Source: PALSA-1006 sp041660815
Lineage (GTDB): Bacteria; Pseudomonadota; Gammaproteobacteria; Burkholderiales; Gallionellaceae
Assembly: GCA_041660815.1 (NCBI GenBank)
Contig: JBAZVN010000006.1
Coordinates: 62,001-126,000 of the forward strand
Length of the DNA: 64,000 bases
Direction: 5' to 3'
Of the stretch, positions 52,516-60,411 are shown in pieces; positions within the stretch are counted from its first letter, which is position 1; every line of letters begins with the position of its first letter. Made by a program: the position numbers and the translations under genes. The notes beneath the pieces were generated by a model. That model had not been told where the DNA came from and searched no databases. It worked only from the letters and a program-made list of their open reading frames with translations.

Positions 52516-53322
52516 ATGAACCAACTTGCACTGAGCGATAAAGAATTTGCACAGTTTCAAAAGATGATTTACGACATCGCGGGGATCAGTATGTCACCCG
52601 CGAAGAAGCCTTTGGTGAGCGGGCGGTTGGCGAAGCGGGTGAAGCATCACGGTTTGCGTAGTTATGACGATTATTTTCATTTGATCTCGAAGAGCGGCGG
52701 TGACGGTGAGTTGCAGATGGCGATTGATCTGCTGACCACCAATGAGACGTATTTTTTCCGCGAGCCAAAGCATTTTGATTTTATGCGCGACAAGGTTTTG
52801 CCGTTGCGCAAGCCGGGTAAGCCGTTCCGTTTATGGAGTGCGGCGAGTTCGTCGGGCGAGGAGCCTTACAGTCTTGCGATGCTGTTGGCCGATGTGCTGG
52901 GAGAGTCGCCATGGGAGATTACGGCTTCGGACATCAGTACGCGTATTCTGGAGCGCGCGCGCAGCGGCTTGTATGCGATGGAGCGTGCCGAGGATATTCC
53001 GAAACATTACCTCTCGCGCTTTTGTTTGAAGGGAACTGGGACTCAGGATGGGAAGTTCCTCGTCGCCAGGGAGTTGCGCAATCGCGTGCAATATCGTCAG
53101 GTGAATTTGAACGAGACTTTGCCCAAGATGGGCGAGTTCGATGTGATTTTTTTACGCAATGTGATGATCTATTTTGATATGGAGACCAAGCGGCAGGTGG
53201 TGGAGCGCATGGTGCAACTGTTGGTGCCGGGCGGGTATCTGATCATCGGCCATTCGGAAAGTCTGAACGGGGTGACGGATGTTCTCAAAGTGGTGGTGCC
53301 GTCCGTTTACCGGAAGCCTTGA
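52516..53322 (+). CDS. cheR: Chemotaxis methyltransferase CheR
   Basis: 268 aa, ATG after GAGAGGATTTTGC. N-terminal helical CheR_N (~8-65), then the methyltransferase domain with TTNETYFFREPKHF, the SAM-binding loop LWSAASSSGEEPYSLAM, ASDISTRILERAR and VIFLRNVMIYF. The usual Cys in the SAM loop (SAGCSTGEEPYS) is replaced. CheR methylates glutamates on MCPs with S-adenosylmethionine. No TPR or extra docking domain is attached. It leads the adaptation operon cheR-cheD-cheB. Confidence 0.95.
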   Translation: MNQLALSDKEFAQFQKMIYDIAGISMSPAKKPLVSGRLAKRVKHHGLRSYDDYFHLISKSGGDGELQMAIDLLTTNETYFFREPKHFDFMRDKVLPLRKPGKPFRLWSAASSSGEEPYSLAMLLADVLGESPWEITASDISTRILERARSGLYAMERAEDIPKHYLSRFCLKGTGTQDGKFLVARELRNRVQYRQVNLNETLPKMGEFDVIFLRNVMIYFDMETKRQVVERMVQLLVPGGYLIIGHSESLNGVTDVLKVVVPSVYRKP

Positions 53323-53323
53323 G

Positions 53324-53890
53324 ATGCACAAACCGCCGCACGTTATCGAAATATTCCTGCAGCCGGGTGATCTGTATTTCGGCGACCGGGATACGCGTAT
53401 TCGCACCGTGCTGGGGTCGTGTGTGTCGCTGACGTTCTGGCATCCGACCCTGCAGGTCGGCGGGATGTGCCATTACATGTTGCCGAATCGCTCACAGGAG
53501 AAACGCGGCTTTAATATGGCTACGCTCGACGGGCGTTATGCCGATGAGGCGATTGCCATGCTGACGAAGGAGATCAATGCAGTGGGGGTGCCGCATCACG
53601 AGTATCAGGTGAAGTTGTTCGGCGGCGGGAATATGTTTCCGGAGCGCAGTAATCCGGTGAGTAATGTGGGCATAAAGAATGCGGAGACCGCGCGCCAGCT
53701 GGTAGCCAAACACGGGTTTAATTGTGTGGCGGAGCATCTGGGCGGTGACGGGCATCGTAATGTGATCTTCGATGTGTGGAGCGGGCATGTGTGGGTCAAA
53801 CATGCGGTTATCGCGCGTCAGGAGCGCACTACGCAAGTGATAAATAATTCGATTCAAGACAGGAGAATGCCGTGCGCCGTATTCGCGTAA
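53324..53890 (+). CDS. cheD: Chemoreceptor glutamine deamidase CheD
   Basis: 188 aa from ATG 53324, one base after the cheR stop with GGAAGCC upstream; the longer frame overlaps cheR. The catalytic Cys is C33 in TVLGSCVSL and the His is H50 in GGMCHYMLP, with KLFGGGNMF downstream. CheD converts selected Gln of MCPs to Glu and can be controlled by CheC/CheY-P; no CheC is seen here. It overlaps cheB by 19 bp. Confidence 0.94.
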   Translation: MHKPPHVIEIFLQPGDLYFGDRDTRIRTVLGSCVSLTFWHPTLQVGGMCHYMLPNRSQEKRGFNMATLDGRYADEAIAMLTKEINAVGVPHHEYQVKLFGGGNMFPERSNPVSNVGIKNAETARQLVAKHGFNCVAEHLGGDGHRNVIFDVWSGHVWVKHAVIARQERTTQVINNSIQDRRMPCAVFA

Positions 53891-54927
53891 TGATCGTGGA
53901 CGATTCTGCCGTGGTGCGTCAGGTGTTGGCGGCATCGTTGGAGAGGGATCACGAGATCGAGGTCATCGGGACGGCTTCCGATCCGTTGTTCGCGCTGGAA
54001 AAAATGAAGAATGATTGGCCGGATGTCATCACTCTGGATGTGGAGATGCCGCGTATGGATGGCATCACGTTTCTGAAGAAGTTGATGGCGGAACATCCCA
54101 CACCGGTGGTGATCTGCTCGACCTTGACCGGGAAGGGGACGGAGACATCGATGCAGGCACTGGCTGCCGGGGCGGTGTGTATTGTTACCAAGCCGACCGT
54201 GGGATTGAAGCAGTATTTGCAGGATGCGTCGGAGGATCTGGTGCATGCGGTGAAGGCGGCGGCCAAAGCAAATGTGAAGCGTTTGGTGCCGGTGCAGAAC
54301 TCGCCGAAGCTGACTGCCGATGCGATTTTGCCTCCTCCCTCGCATGCGATGGCACAGACCACCGATACGGTGGTGGCGGTGGGTACTTCAACCGGGGGGA
54401 CACAGGCGCTGGAGGCGGTGTTGACACGTTTGCCGCGCGTGACGCCGGGCATCGTGATCGTGCAGCACATGCCGGAAAAATTTACCGAAGCCTTTGCAAA
54501 TCGCCTGAACGAGCTGTGCCAGATCGAAGTGCGCGAAGCCAAGCACGGCGACCGCGTAATGCCCGGGCGCGCGCTAATTGCGCCGGGCGGACGCCACATG
54601 CTGCTCAAACGTAGCGGTGCACAGTATCACGTGGAAATCATGGATGGCCCGCTGGTCAGCCGCCATCGTCCGTCGGTGGATGTGCTGTTCCGTTCGGTGG
54701 CGAACTGCGCGGGTAAGAATGCTTTGGGCATCATTATGACCGGCATGGGCGATGACGGCGCGCGCGGGTTGAAAGAAATGCGCGATGCGGGAGCGAAAAC
54801 CATCGGGCAGGACGAGGCGAGCTGTGTTGTATATGGCATGCCGAAAGAGGCGTACAAGATGGGGGCAGTGGAGCGGGTGATGCCTTTGGGTGATATTGCC
54901 GGGGCGATGTTGGCGGTGATGCGTTGA
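53872..54927 (+). CDS. cheB: Chemotaxis methylesterase CheB
   Basis: 351 aa, GTG start with CAGGAG 7 bases upstream, inside the 3' end of cheD. Receiver with D10/D11 and acceptor D56 in VITLDVEMPRMDG, then a linker and the methylesterase domain with its catalytic triad in GTSTGGTQAL (Ser), VQHMPEKF (His) and MTGMGDDGARG (Asp). CheA phosphorylates the receiver, which frees the esterase to demethylate MCPs and deamidate glutamines. Confidence 0.95.
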   Translation: MRRIRVMIVDDSAVVRQVLAASLERDHEIEVIGTASDPLFALEKMKNDWPDVITLDVEMPRMDGITFLKKLMAEHPTPVVICSTLTGKGTETSMQALAAGAVCIVTKPTVGLKQYLQDASEDLVHAVKAAAKANVKRLVPVQNSPKLTADAILPPPSHAMAQTTDTVVAVGTSTGGTQALEAVLTRLPRVTPGIVIVQHMPEKFTEAFANRLNELCQIEVREAKHGDRVMPGRALIAPGGRHMLLKRSGAQYHVEIMDGPLVSRHRPSVDVLFRSVANCAGKNALGIIMTGMGDDGARGLKEMRDAGAKTIGQDEASCVVYGMPKEAYKMGAVERVMPLGDIAGAMLAVMR

Positions 54928-54959
54928 GGTGATGATCTGTATGAAGGGTGAGTTTTGAG

Positions 54960-56111
54960 ATGAATCAGCAGGGAAACATTCGCACGTTCCAGTCGCGCGC
55001 TACTGATACGCGTTTGGCTGTGCAGGAGTTTCATGCCGGTGTGGTGCAGCCGGAGATGGCGCTTGTCTTGTTTTTTTGCTCTTCTCACTTCGACCTGGAG
55101 TTGCTTGCCACGGAGATGCGGTGTTTGTTCGTCGGGGTGCGGGTGGTGGGATGTACGACGTCGGGTGAGATTGGTCCATCCGGATATTGCGAGCACAGTT
55201 TGACGGGGGCGAGTTTCCCGGCGGGGAGTTTTGCGGCGGTGTCCGGGCTGCTGCCTCATTTGCAGGCGTTCAATATTTCTGCCGGCAAGGGGTTCGCGCA
55301 GTTGTTGCTACAGGAACTGGAAAGCCATGCGCCGGGTGCCAATGTCTCCAATAGTTTCGGTTTGATGCTGGTCGACGGTTTGTCTATTCGCGAGGAGTCT
55401 GTGGCACATGCTTTTCAGCGCGGCCTGGGCGAGATACCTGTATTCGGCGGTTCGGCGGGGGATGATTTGGCTTTCAAACGCACCCGCGTTTATGTCGATG
55501 GCGAGTTCCATGCGGACAGTGCGGCTTTGGTGTTGGTCTCGACTGCTTTGCCATTTCATATTTTCAAGACGCAGCATTTTGTGGCTTCCGGTGTGCGCCT
55601 GGTGGTGACGGAGGCGGATGTGTCTCGGAGAATTGTAAATGAAATCAATGGATTGCCTGCCGCAGCCGAGTACGCGCGCCTGGTCGGCGTGGATAGCAAC
55701 GATCTCAATCCAATGCGTTTTGCCGCCTCTCCCGTGGTGGTAAAGATAGGCGGGACGGACTATGTGCGCTCGATTCAGAAGGCGAACGCGGATGGCAGTC
55801 TGACTTTTTATTGCGCGATAGAAGCGGGCTTGGTGCTGCGTTTGGCGCAGGGTGTGGATATGCTGAAGACCCTGGAGCAAACCTTTGCGGATATCCGCCA
55901 ATGTGTCGGCGAGCCGCAACTGGTGCTGGGGTGCGATTGTATTCTGCGCAATTTGGAGCTGGCGCAGACCGGACAGAAAGAGCATGTCGGCGAGATATTC
56001 AAGCTCAATCATATGCTGGGATTCAACAGTTACGGGGAGCAGTATCTCGGGGTGCATGTAAACCAGACGTTGACGGGTGTGGCGATTGGTACTGGAGTTC
56101 GCGATGTCTGA
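54960..56111 (+). CDS. FIST-domain sensor protein (NosP-like)
   Basis: 383 aa from ATG 54960 (GAAGGGTGAG upstream). Features of FIST_N (VVGCTTSGEIG, IPVFGGSAGDDLAF, SAALVLVS) and FIST_C (LGCDCILRNLEL and GFNSYGEQYLGVHVNQTL at the end) are clear. FIST proteins are cytoplasmic small-ligand sensors; NosP members bind heme and sense nitric oxide. Heme binding cannot be judged from sequence by eye. The next gene, a GGDEF protein, overlaps by 8 bp, so the FIST protein probably controls c-di-GMP synthesis. Confidence 0.88.
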   Translation: MNQQGNIRTFQSRATDTRLAVQEFHAGVVQPEMALVLFFCSSHFDLELLATEMRCLFVGVRVVGCTTSGEIGPSGYCEHSLTGASFPAGSFAAVSGLLPHLQAFNISAGKGFAQLLLQELESHAPGANVSNSFGLMLVDGLSIREESVAHAFQRGLGEIPVFGGSAGDDLAFKRTRVYVDGEFHADSAALVLVSTALPFHIFKTQHFVASGVRLVVTEADVSRRIVNEINGLPAAAEYARLVGVDSNDLNPMRFAASPVVVKIGGTDYVRSIQKANADGSLTFYCAIEAGLVLRLAQGVDMLKTLEQTFADIRQCVGEPQLVLGCDCILRNLELAQTGQKEHVGEIFKLNHMLGFNSYGEQYLGVHVNQTLTGVAIGTGVRDV

Positions 56112-57222
56112 GCGGGAGTTGCAGGCTGAGATCACGCGCTTGAACAAGATTATTCAGGCGCTGATGAATCGCGCCGAGCTCAACGAGAATGCCCAGGATT
56201 CTGATTTTAATCTGTTTCATACCGCTATTGTTCTGGAGGAGCAGGTGCGCCAGCGTACCGGAGAACTGGAGGCGTCGTTTCGCGAGAACGAGCGCATCAC
56301 GCGCGCTTTGCGCGAGTCTGAAAATAAATTCCGTGCTTTGGTCGATCAGTCGTTGGTGGGCATCACCCTGATCGAGGGGGATCGTTTCGTCTATGTGAAT
56401 CCAAAGTTTTCATCCATCGTCGGTTACAGCAGTGACGAGTTGCTGAAGATGGGGCCGCTCGATATTTCGCCGGAGCAGGCGAGGCCGCGCACCAGCAAGC
56501 TGATGCGCAGATGGATGGCCGGTCTATTCAATCAGGATGCATTTGTGGTGAATGTGCTGTGCAAGGACGGCTCAGTGGTGAATGTGGAGATTTCCGGCGG
56601 TTCTCCCATCACCATTGGTGGCAAGCTGGCACTGATGGCAGTATGGGCGGATGTGACGGAACGGGTGCGCGTTGAGCGGGAGGTGCAGGCGCTCAATCTA
56701 AAGTTGCGTGAGCAGGCTATACACGATCCTTTGACCGGGTTGTTCAATCGTCGCTATCTGCAAGAGACGCTGGATCGGGAATTGGCGCTTGCTGAACGAC
56801 ATGGGTATGCCATCAGTCTGGTGATGGGCGACATCGACTTTTTTAAGAAGGTCAACGATACACACGGACATCAGGCCGGCGATGAGGTGTTACGCGCATT
56901 CGGCGCTTTGATCAAAGGGCATTCGCGTTCCAGCGATATCTGTTGCCGCTACGGCGGCGAAGAGTTTTTGCTGGTGATGCCGAATGTGCCGGAGGAGAAA
57001 GCTTTTGAGCGCGCCGAGCAGTTGCGTCTTGCTATCGAAGTGGCGAAGATCGTGTATGAGGGTACTGAAATACAGGTAACGGCTTCTTTTGGCATCGCTG
57101 CATATCCGGTGCATGGGGATGATAGTGAGGCAGTGCTTGCGGCAGCCGATGCTGCCTTGTACGAGGCAAAAAATGCCGGACGGAATCAGGTGAAGCGTTA
57201 CTCGAAGCCGGCGGTTGAGTAA
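56104..57222 (+). CDS. PAS-GGDEF diguanylate cyclase
   Basis: 372 aa from ATG 56104, overlapping the FIST stop; CTGGAGTTCGCG lies upstream. A coiled coil (1-75), one PAS (~80-200) with ITLIEGDRFVYVNPKFSSIVGYSSDEL, then GGDEF (~205-372) with an active RYGGEEF signature. An I-site RSSD lies five residues before it. Predicted to make c-di-GMP with product inhibition. Close coupling with the FIST gene suggests that protein regulates it. Confidence 0.93.
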   Translation: MSERELQAEITRLNKIIQALMNRAELNENAQDSDFNLFHTAIVLEEQVRQRTGELEASFRENERITRALRESENKFRALVDQSLVGITLIEGDRFVYVNPKFSSIVGYSSDELLKMGPLDISPEQARPRTSKLMRRWMAGLFNQDAFVVNVLCKDGSVVNVEISGGSPITIGGKLALMAVWADVTERVRVEREVQALNLKLREQAIHDPLTGLFNRRYLQETLDRELALAERHGYAISLVMGDIDFFKKVNDTHGHQAGDEVLRAFGALIKGHSRSSDICCRYGGEEFLLVMPNVPEEKAFERAEQLRLAIEVAKIVYEGTEIQVTASFGIAAYPVHGDDSEAVLAAADAALYEAKNAGRNQVKRYSKPAVE

Positions 57223-57275
57223 GCAAAATCGTTGGATTGCCGGGGGGATTCACTATGTACAGCCCGAAGTTGTGT

Positions 57276-57304
57276 TTGACTTGTCCGGTTGAATTTCCTA
57301 TTCT
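57276..57304 (+). promoter_or_regulatory. Sigma-70-type promoter for the last kinase operon
   Basis: TTGACT (57276-57281), 17-bp spacer, TATTCT (57299-57304). No composite module is present in this gap. Confidence 0.55.
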
Positions 57305-57398
57305 TCGAAGTCATCTGCATCGTCTAATCGGCGGGTAGTCGGCTGTGCCTGCGGGGGCGCAGATGCTTTGCACATTGTTGTCGCGTTTGGGAGCAGTC

Positions 57399-59105
57399 AT
57401 GGAGCCGGATCAGTTCGCAGGGATGACGGAAACGACGGAGCACGGACTCCGGGTTCGGCTGCGTGAACTGGAGCAGCAGAACGAAGCGTTGCGGCGCGAT
57501 CTGGCCGAAGTCCAGCGACTTGCTTGCGACGACTGCAAGCTGCAGCAACTGCTGCTGGAAGAGTATGCGTTGCAGCATGCGCACGAAGCGGTTTATCTGA
57601 TCGATGTGAACCGTCGTTTTGTCTACGTCAACGAGGAGGCTTGCCGGGCCTTGGGATACAGCCGGGAGGAGCTGCTCGGCATGACGGTTCGGGATGTCGA
57701 TGCGCACTATTCGTCTGTGGAACTTATCGCAGTTCAGGATCAGGGGCGAGCCGAAGGCACGATTAGGCACGAGACTCGCCATCTGCGGCGCGACGGCAGC
57801 AGCTTTCCGGTGGAAATTCAGAGTTCGGCGTTCGAGTATCAGGGACAAAATATGGGCATCGCGCTGGCGAGGGACATCAGCGAGCGCAAGCATACCGAGA
57901 TGCGGCTTGAGGCCGCGAAAAAATTGCTGCGAACGCGAAATGCGGAATTACTGGCGTACAAGGAAACGCTGGAGCAGCGGGTTGCGGAAAAGACCGCGAA
58001 GCTGCTCGCCAGCAACAATCGGTTGACCGGGGAGATTGCCGAGCGTAAACAGGCCGAAGAGCGCCTGCTGGCAGTGGCGGCGAATGTCCCCGGCTTTATT
58101 TTTACCGTACGAGTCGATTCCTGCGGCCACACCAGCTTTCCTTTTGCCAGCCCCGGCGTCGAGGAGTTGTTCGGGGTGAGTCCGGCAGATATTCGCCGGG
58201 ACGCGAGTCTTCTGCGCGCCCGCTATCACCCCGACGACTTGCGGCGTCTTCTGGCGCTCATGGCGGAAACCGAACGGACACTGGGGTTGTTTCGCACCGA
58301 AATTCGCATCGCGAATCGCGACAATCGCTATGTCTGGATCGAAATCCGTTCCATGCCCAAACGTTTGCCGGATGGCGCAACCGAGTGGCACGGCATCATG
58401 CTCGATATTTCCGCACGCAAGCAGGCCGAGCGCGAGCTGGAGGCATCGCGAGCGCAGTTGCATCGGGCGATCGCGCAACGCGAGGCTGCACGCGAAGAGG
58501 AACGCAAGCGCATTGCCCGCGAGGTGCACGACGAGCTGGGGCAGACTTTGACCGGGCTGAAGCTGCATGTTTCCAATCTGGACCGGATTTGTGCTCTGGA
58601 GGCGAACCCTTTGTGCGAGCAAGTGCATGAAATTGCCGAGTTGACCGATCAGGCGATGGGGGTTGCGCGCAATATCGCTGTCGTGTTGCGTCCGGTCGAG
58701 GCGGAGATGGGCATTGTTTCCGCGCTGGAATTGCAGGCGAACCGTTTCAGCACGGTGACCCATATCCGGTGCGAGTATTCGTTTCCGGACGAAGCGCTGA
58801 TGTTGAACGAGCGCTGTACCACCGCTCTTTACCGCATCGTGCAGGAGCTGCTGACCAACGTTGCCCGGCATGCACACGCCGACGAGGTGAAAATTGCCAT
58901 GCGCAGGGAGGGGGATCATTATGTGGCGCAAGTGCGCGACAACGGAACGGGATTCGATCCCGCTGTGGTAAAACAGGATTCGTTCGGCTTGGCGGGTATA
59001 CGCGAACGCGTATCGGCGCTGGGCGGGACGCTAGACATTGATAGTCAGGCCGGGCGCGGAACCGAGGTTACCGTGCGCATTCCGGCGGAGGTTTGCCATG
59101 ATTAA
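57399..59105 (+). CDS. Cytoplasmic PAS-PAS HisKA_3 histidine kinase
   Basis: 568 aa from ATG 57399 (GGGAG 5 bases upstream); the frame is open to 57345. Coiled coil, PAS1 (~55-165) with YLIDVNRRFVYVNEEACRALGY, coiled coil, PAS_3-type PAS2 (~225-345), HisKA_3 with H377 in REVHDELGQ, and an intact HATPase_c (VQELLTNVARHA, RDNGTGFD, FGLAGIRERV). No membrane segment. It overlaps by 8 bp a NarL-type regulator, its obvious partner. This kinase/regulator pair parallels that at 11839-15458. Confidence 0.92.
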   Translation: MEPDQFAGMTETTEHGLRVRLRELEQQNEALRRDLAEVQRLACDDCKLQQLLLEEYALQHAHEAVYLIDVNRRFVYVNEEACRALGYSREELLGMTVRDVDAHYSSVELIAVQDQGRAEGTIRHETRHLRRDGSSFPVEIQSSAFEYQGQNMGIALARDISERKHTEMRLEAAKKLLRTRNAELLAYKETLEQRVAEKTAKLLASNNRLTGEIAERKQAEERLLAVAANVPGFIFTVRVDSCGHTSFPFASPGVEELFGVSPADIRRDASLLRARYHPDDLRRLLALMAETERTLGLFRTEIRIANRDNRYVWIEIRSMPKRLPDGATEWHGIMLDISARKQAERELEASRAQLHRAIAQREAAREEERKRIAREVHDELGQTLTGLKLHVSNLDRICALEANPLCEQVHEIAELTDQAMGVARNIAVVLRPVEAEMGIVSALELQANRFSTVTHIRCEYSFPDEALMLNERCTTALYRIVQELLTNVARHAHADEVKIAMRREGDHYVAQVRDNGTGFDPAVVKQDSFGLAGIRERVSALGGTLDIDSQAGRGTEVTVRIPAEVCHD

Positions 59106-59727
59106 TATGCTGATTGCGGACGATCATGCGATTGTGCGCAAGGGGTTGAAACACCTTTGTGATTCGGCGGGTGATATCACGGTGGCGGGCGAGGCCGCCA
59201 GCGGCGATGAGGTGCTGGAAGCATTGTTGCACGGGCAGTTCGACCTGCTGCTGCTTGACCTGACCATGCCCGGTCCAAGCGGAATCGAGCTGGTGGAGCG
59301 GATACGCGCCATGCATCCCTTGTTGCCCATTCTCGTCTTCAGTATGCGCAGCGATTACCAGATTGCCAGGCGTATGGCCAGGCTGGGAATATGCGGCTAT
59401 GTCACCAAAGGCAGCAGTGATGAAATGCTCCTGAGCGCTATTCGAAAAGTGGCATCGGGGGCGAACTTCGTGGATCCGTTCATCGCGGAACAGATGATGT
59501 TTGAATGCGGAGCCGCCCGTCCGTCCTGTCCGGGAACGCGTCTTTCCACCCGCGAACTGCAAATTCTGAAACTGCTCGGACAGGGCAAGGGCGTCAATGA
59601 AATCGCCGAAGAACTCCTGCTCAACAACCGGACCGTCAGCACTTACAAGGCGCGTTTGATGCAGAAAATGAACTTCAAAAATAATGCGGAACTTGTGCTC
59701 TATGCCTCCGAATCCGGTTTGATCTGA
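59098..59727 (+). CDS. NarL/UvrY-type response regulator
   Basis: 209 aa from ATG 59098 (GGAGG upstream). Receiver with DDH (8-10) and acceptor D54 in LLLLDLTMPG. LuxR-type HTH with LSTRELQILKLLGQGKGVNEIAEELL and RTVSTYKARLMQKM. A close paralogue of the regulator at 14826-15458 and similar in layout to GacA/UvrY. It is the second candidate for binding the TGTAGG-N6-CCTACA dyads in this block (inference). It ends the signalling block. Confidence 0.92.
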   Translation: MINMLIADDHAIVRKGLKHLCDSAGDITVAGEAASGDEVLEALLHGQFDLLLLDLTMPGPSGIELVERIRAMHPLLPILVFSMRSDYQIARRMARLGICGYVTKGSSDEMLLSAIRKVASGANFVDPFIAEQMMFECGAARPSCPGTRLSTRELQILKLLGQGKGVNEIAEELLLNNRTVSTYKARLMQKMNFKNNAELVLYASESGLI

Positions 59728-59832
59728 GCTACTCCAGTTCCCTTCACGGAAAAATCCGCTCCGAAGCACTCCCCGAATCGATTGTGCAGTGAAACTTAAA
59801 TAAATTGCCAATCACTACAGCTAATCGCTACT

Positions 59833-59899
59833 TGTAGTTATTTCCGTACAAAAAAATAAGAATTCCCTGATATTCCCAATCTCCGAATTCTGGGAAAGT
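59833..59899 (+). promoter_or_regulatory. Composite promoter module, copy 9 (upstream of a 50-aa ORF)
   Basis: Dyad TGTAGTTATTTCCGTACA (59833-59850), second dyad TAAGAATTCCCTGA (59857-59870), CTGATA, 17 bp, CTGG, GAAAGT (59894-59899). Dyad starts are 24 bp apart, like copy 1 and unlike the others. Weakest copy, and the next gene is 320 bp away. Confidence 0.5.
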
Positions 59900-60218
59900 A
59901 CGCGCCCTGAATTTTCGCAGGGCCGCGTATGCTCAAGGTGCGGGTTACCGATGTTCAATAAATCAAATGCACTACAGCTGAGTACTACATGCGCACAGAT
60001 CATTACAAGGAAAACATCATTTCCTGACTGCGGGGTTAATTGGAGCTTCTTGCTATGATGATTGGGAGGTCGGAAGACGGCGAAGCTGTATTGCGTTTAA
60101 CCCGAAAAAGCAAGTTTCATCCGCAAATTACACAGAAAACAAGTTGTCGTATTTTCAGTGCGGGAACGACAATTTGTCCGGGGATTTCACAATTTATATA
60201 TTCCAAGGAGATTTAGAG
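59900..60218 (+). other. Long leader or non-coding stretch before the 50-aa ORF
   Basis: No convincing ORF. It contains a GCCCTGAATTTTCGCAGGGC hairpin near 59910 and the promoter-like copy at 60027. It could be an untranslated leader or a small RNA started at copy 9; neither is proven. Confidence 0.35.
60027..60059 (+). promoter_or_regulatory. Variant promoter with extended -10
   Basis: ATCATTTCCTGACTG repeats the second-dyad right half and CTGACT hexamer of the composite module. It is followed by TTGCTATGAT (60050-60059), a strong extended -10. Spacing is 20 bp rather than 17 and there is no upstream TGTAGG dyad. It could drive the 50-aa ORF at 60219. Confidence 0.45.
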
Positions 60219-60371
60219 ATGAATACGGAATCGAATTTTCCGGATCCGGAAGTCCCGGATGACGCTGAACATGAGCAACATCGAATAGATGATGTCGCCG
60301 AAGAGACGCCCGACAAGGCGCAGGAGTTACCAAGCAGTTTGAATTTTCCAAACAGATTCTTTCAGGGGTGA
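60219..60371 (+). CDS. Small acidic hypothetical protein (50 aa)
   Basis: ATG at 60219 with CAAGGAGATT upstream, a good ribosome site. The product is Asp/Glu/Pro-rich, ends SLNFPNRFFQG, has no hydrophobic segment, and is probably disordered. Family not recognised. It may belong to the flank rather than the signalling block. Confidence 0.5.
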   Translation: MNTESNFPDPEVPDDAEHEQHRIDDVAEETPDKAQELPSSLNFPNRFFQG

Positions 60372-60390
60372 GGTGCATCTATCCTCACCC
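60365..60390. terminator. Hairpin between the 50-aa ORF and the HDOD gene
   Basis: GGGTGAGG pairs with CCTCACCC around a 9-base loop, overlapping the ORF stop. No immediate T-run follows, though a T6 run lies ~20 bp further on. Possible terminator for converging genes. Confidence 0.45.
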
Positions 60391-60411
60391 GGATAATCTG
60401 AAATTAGTTTT

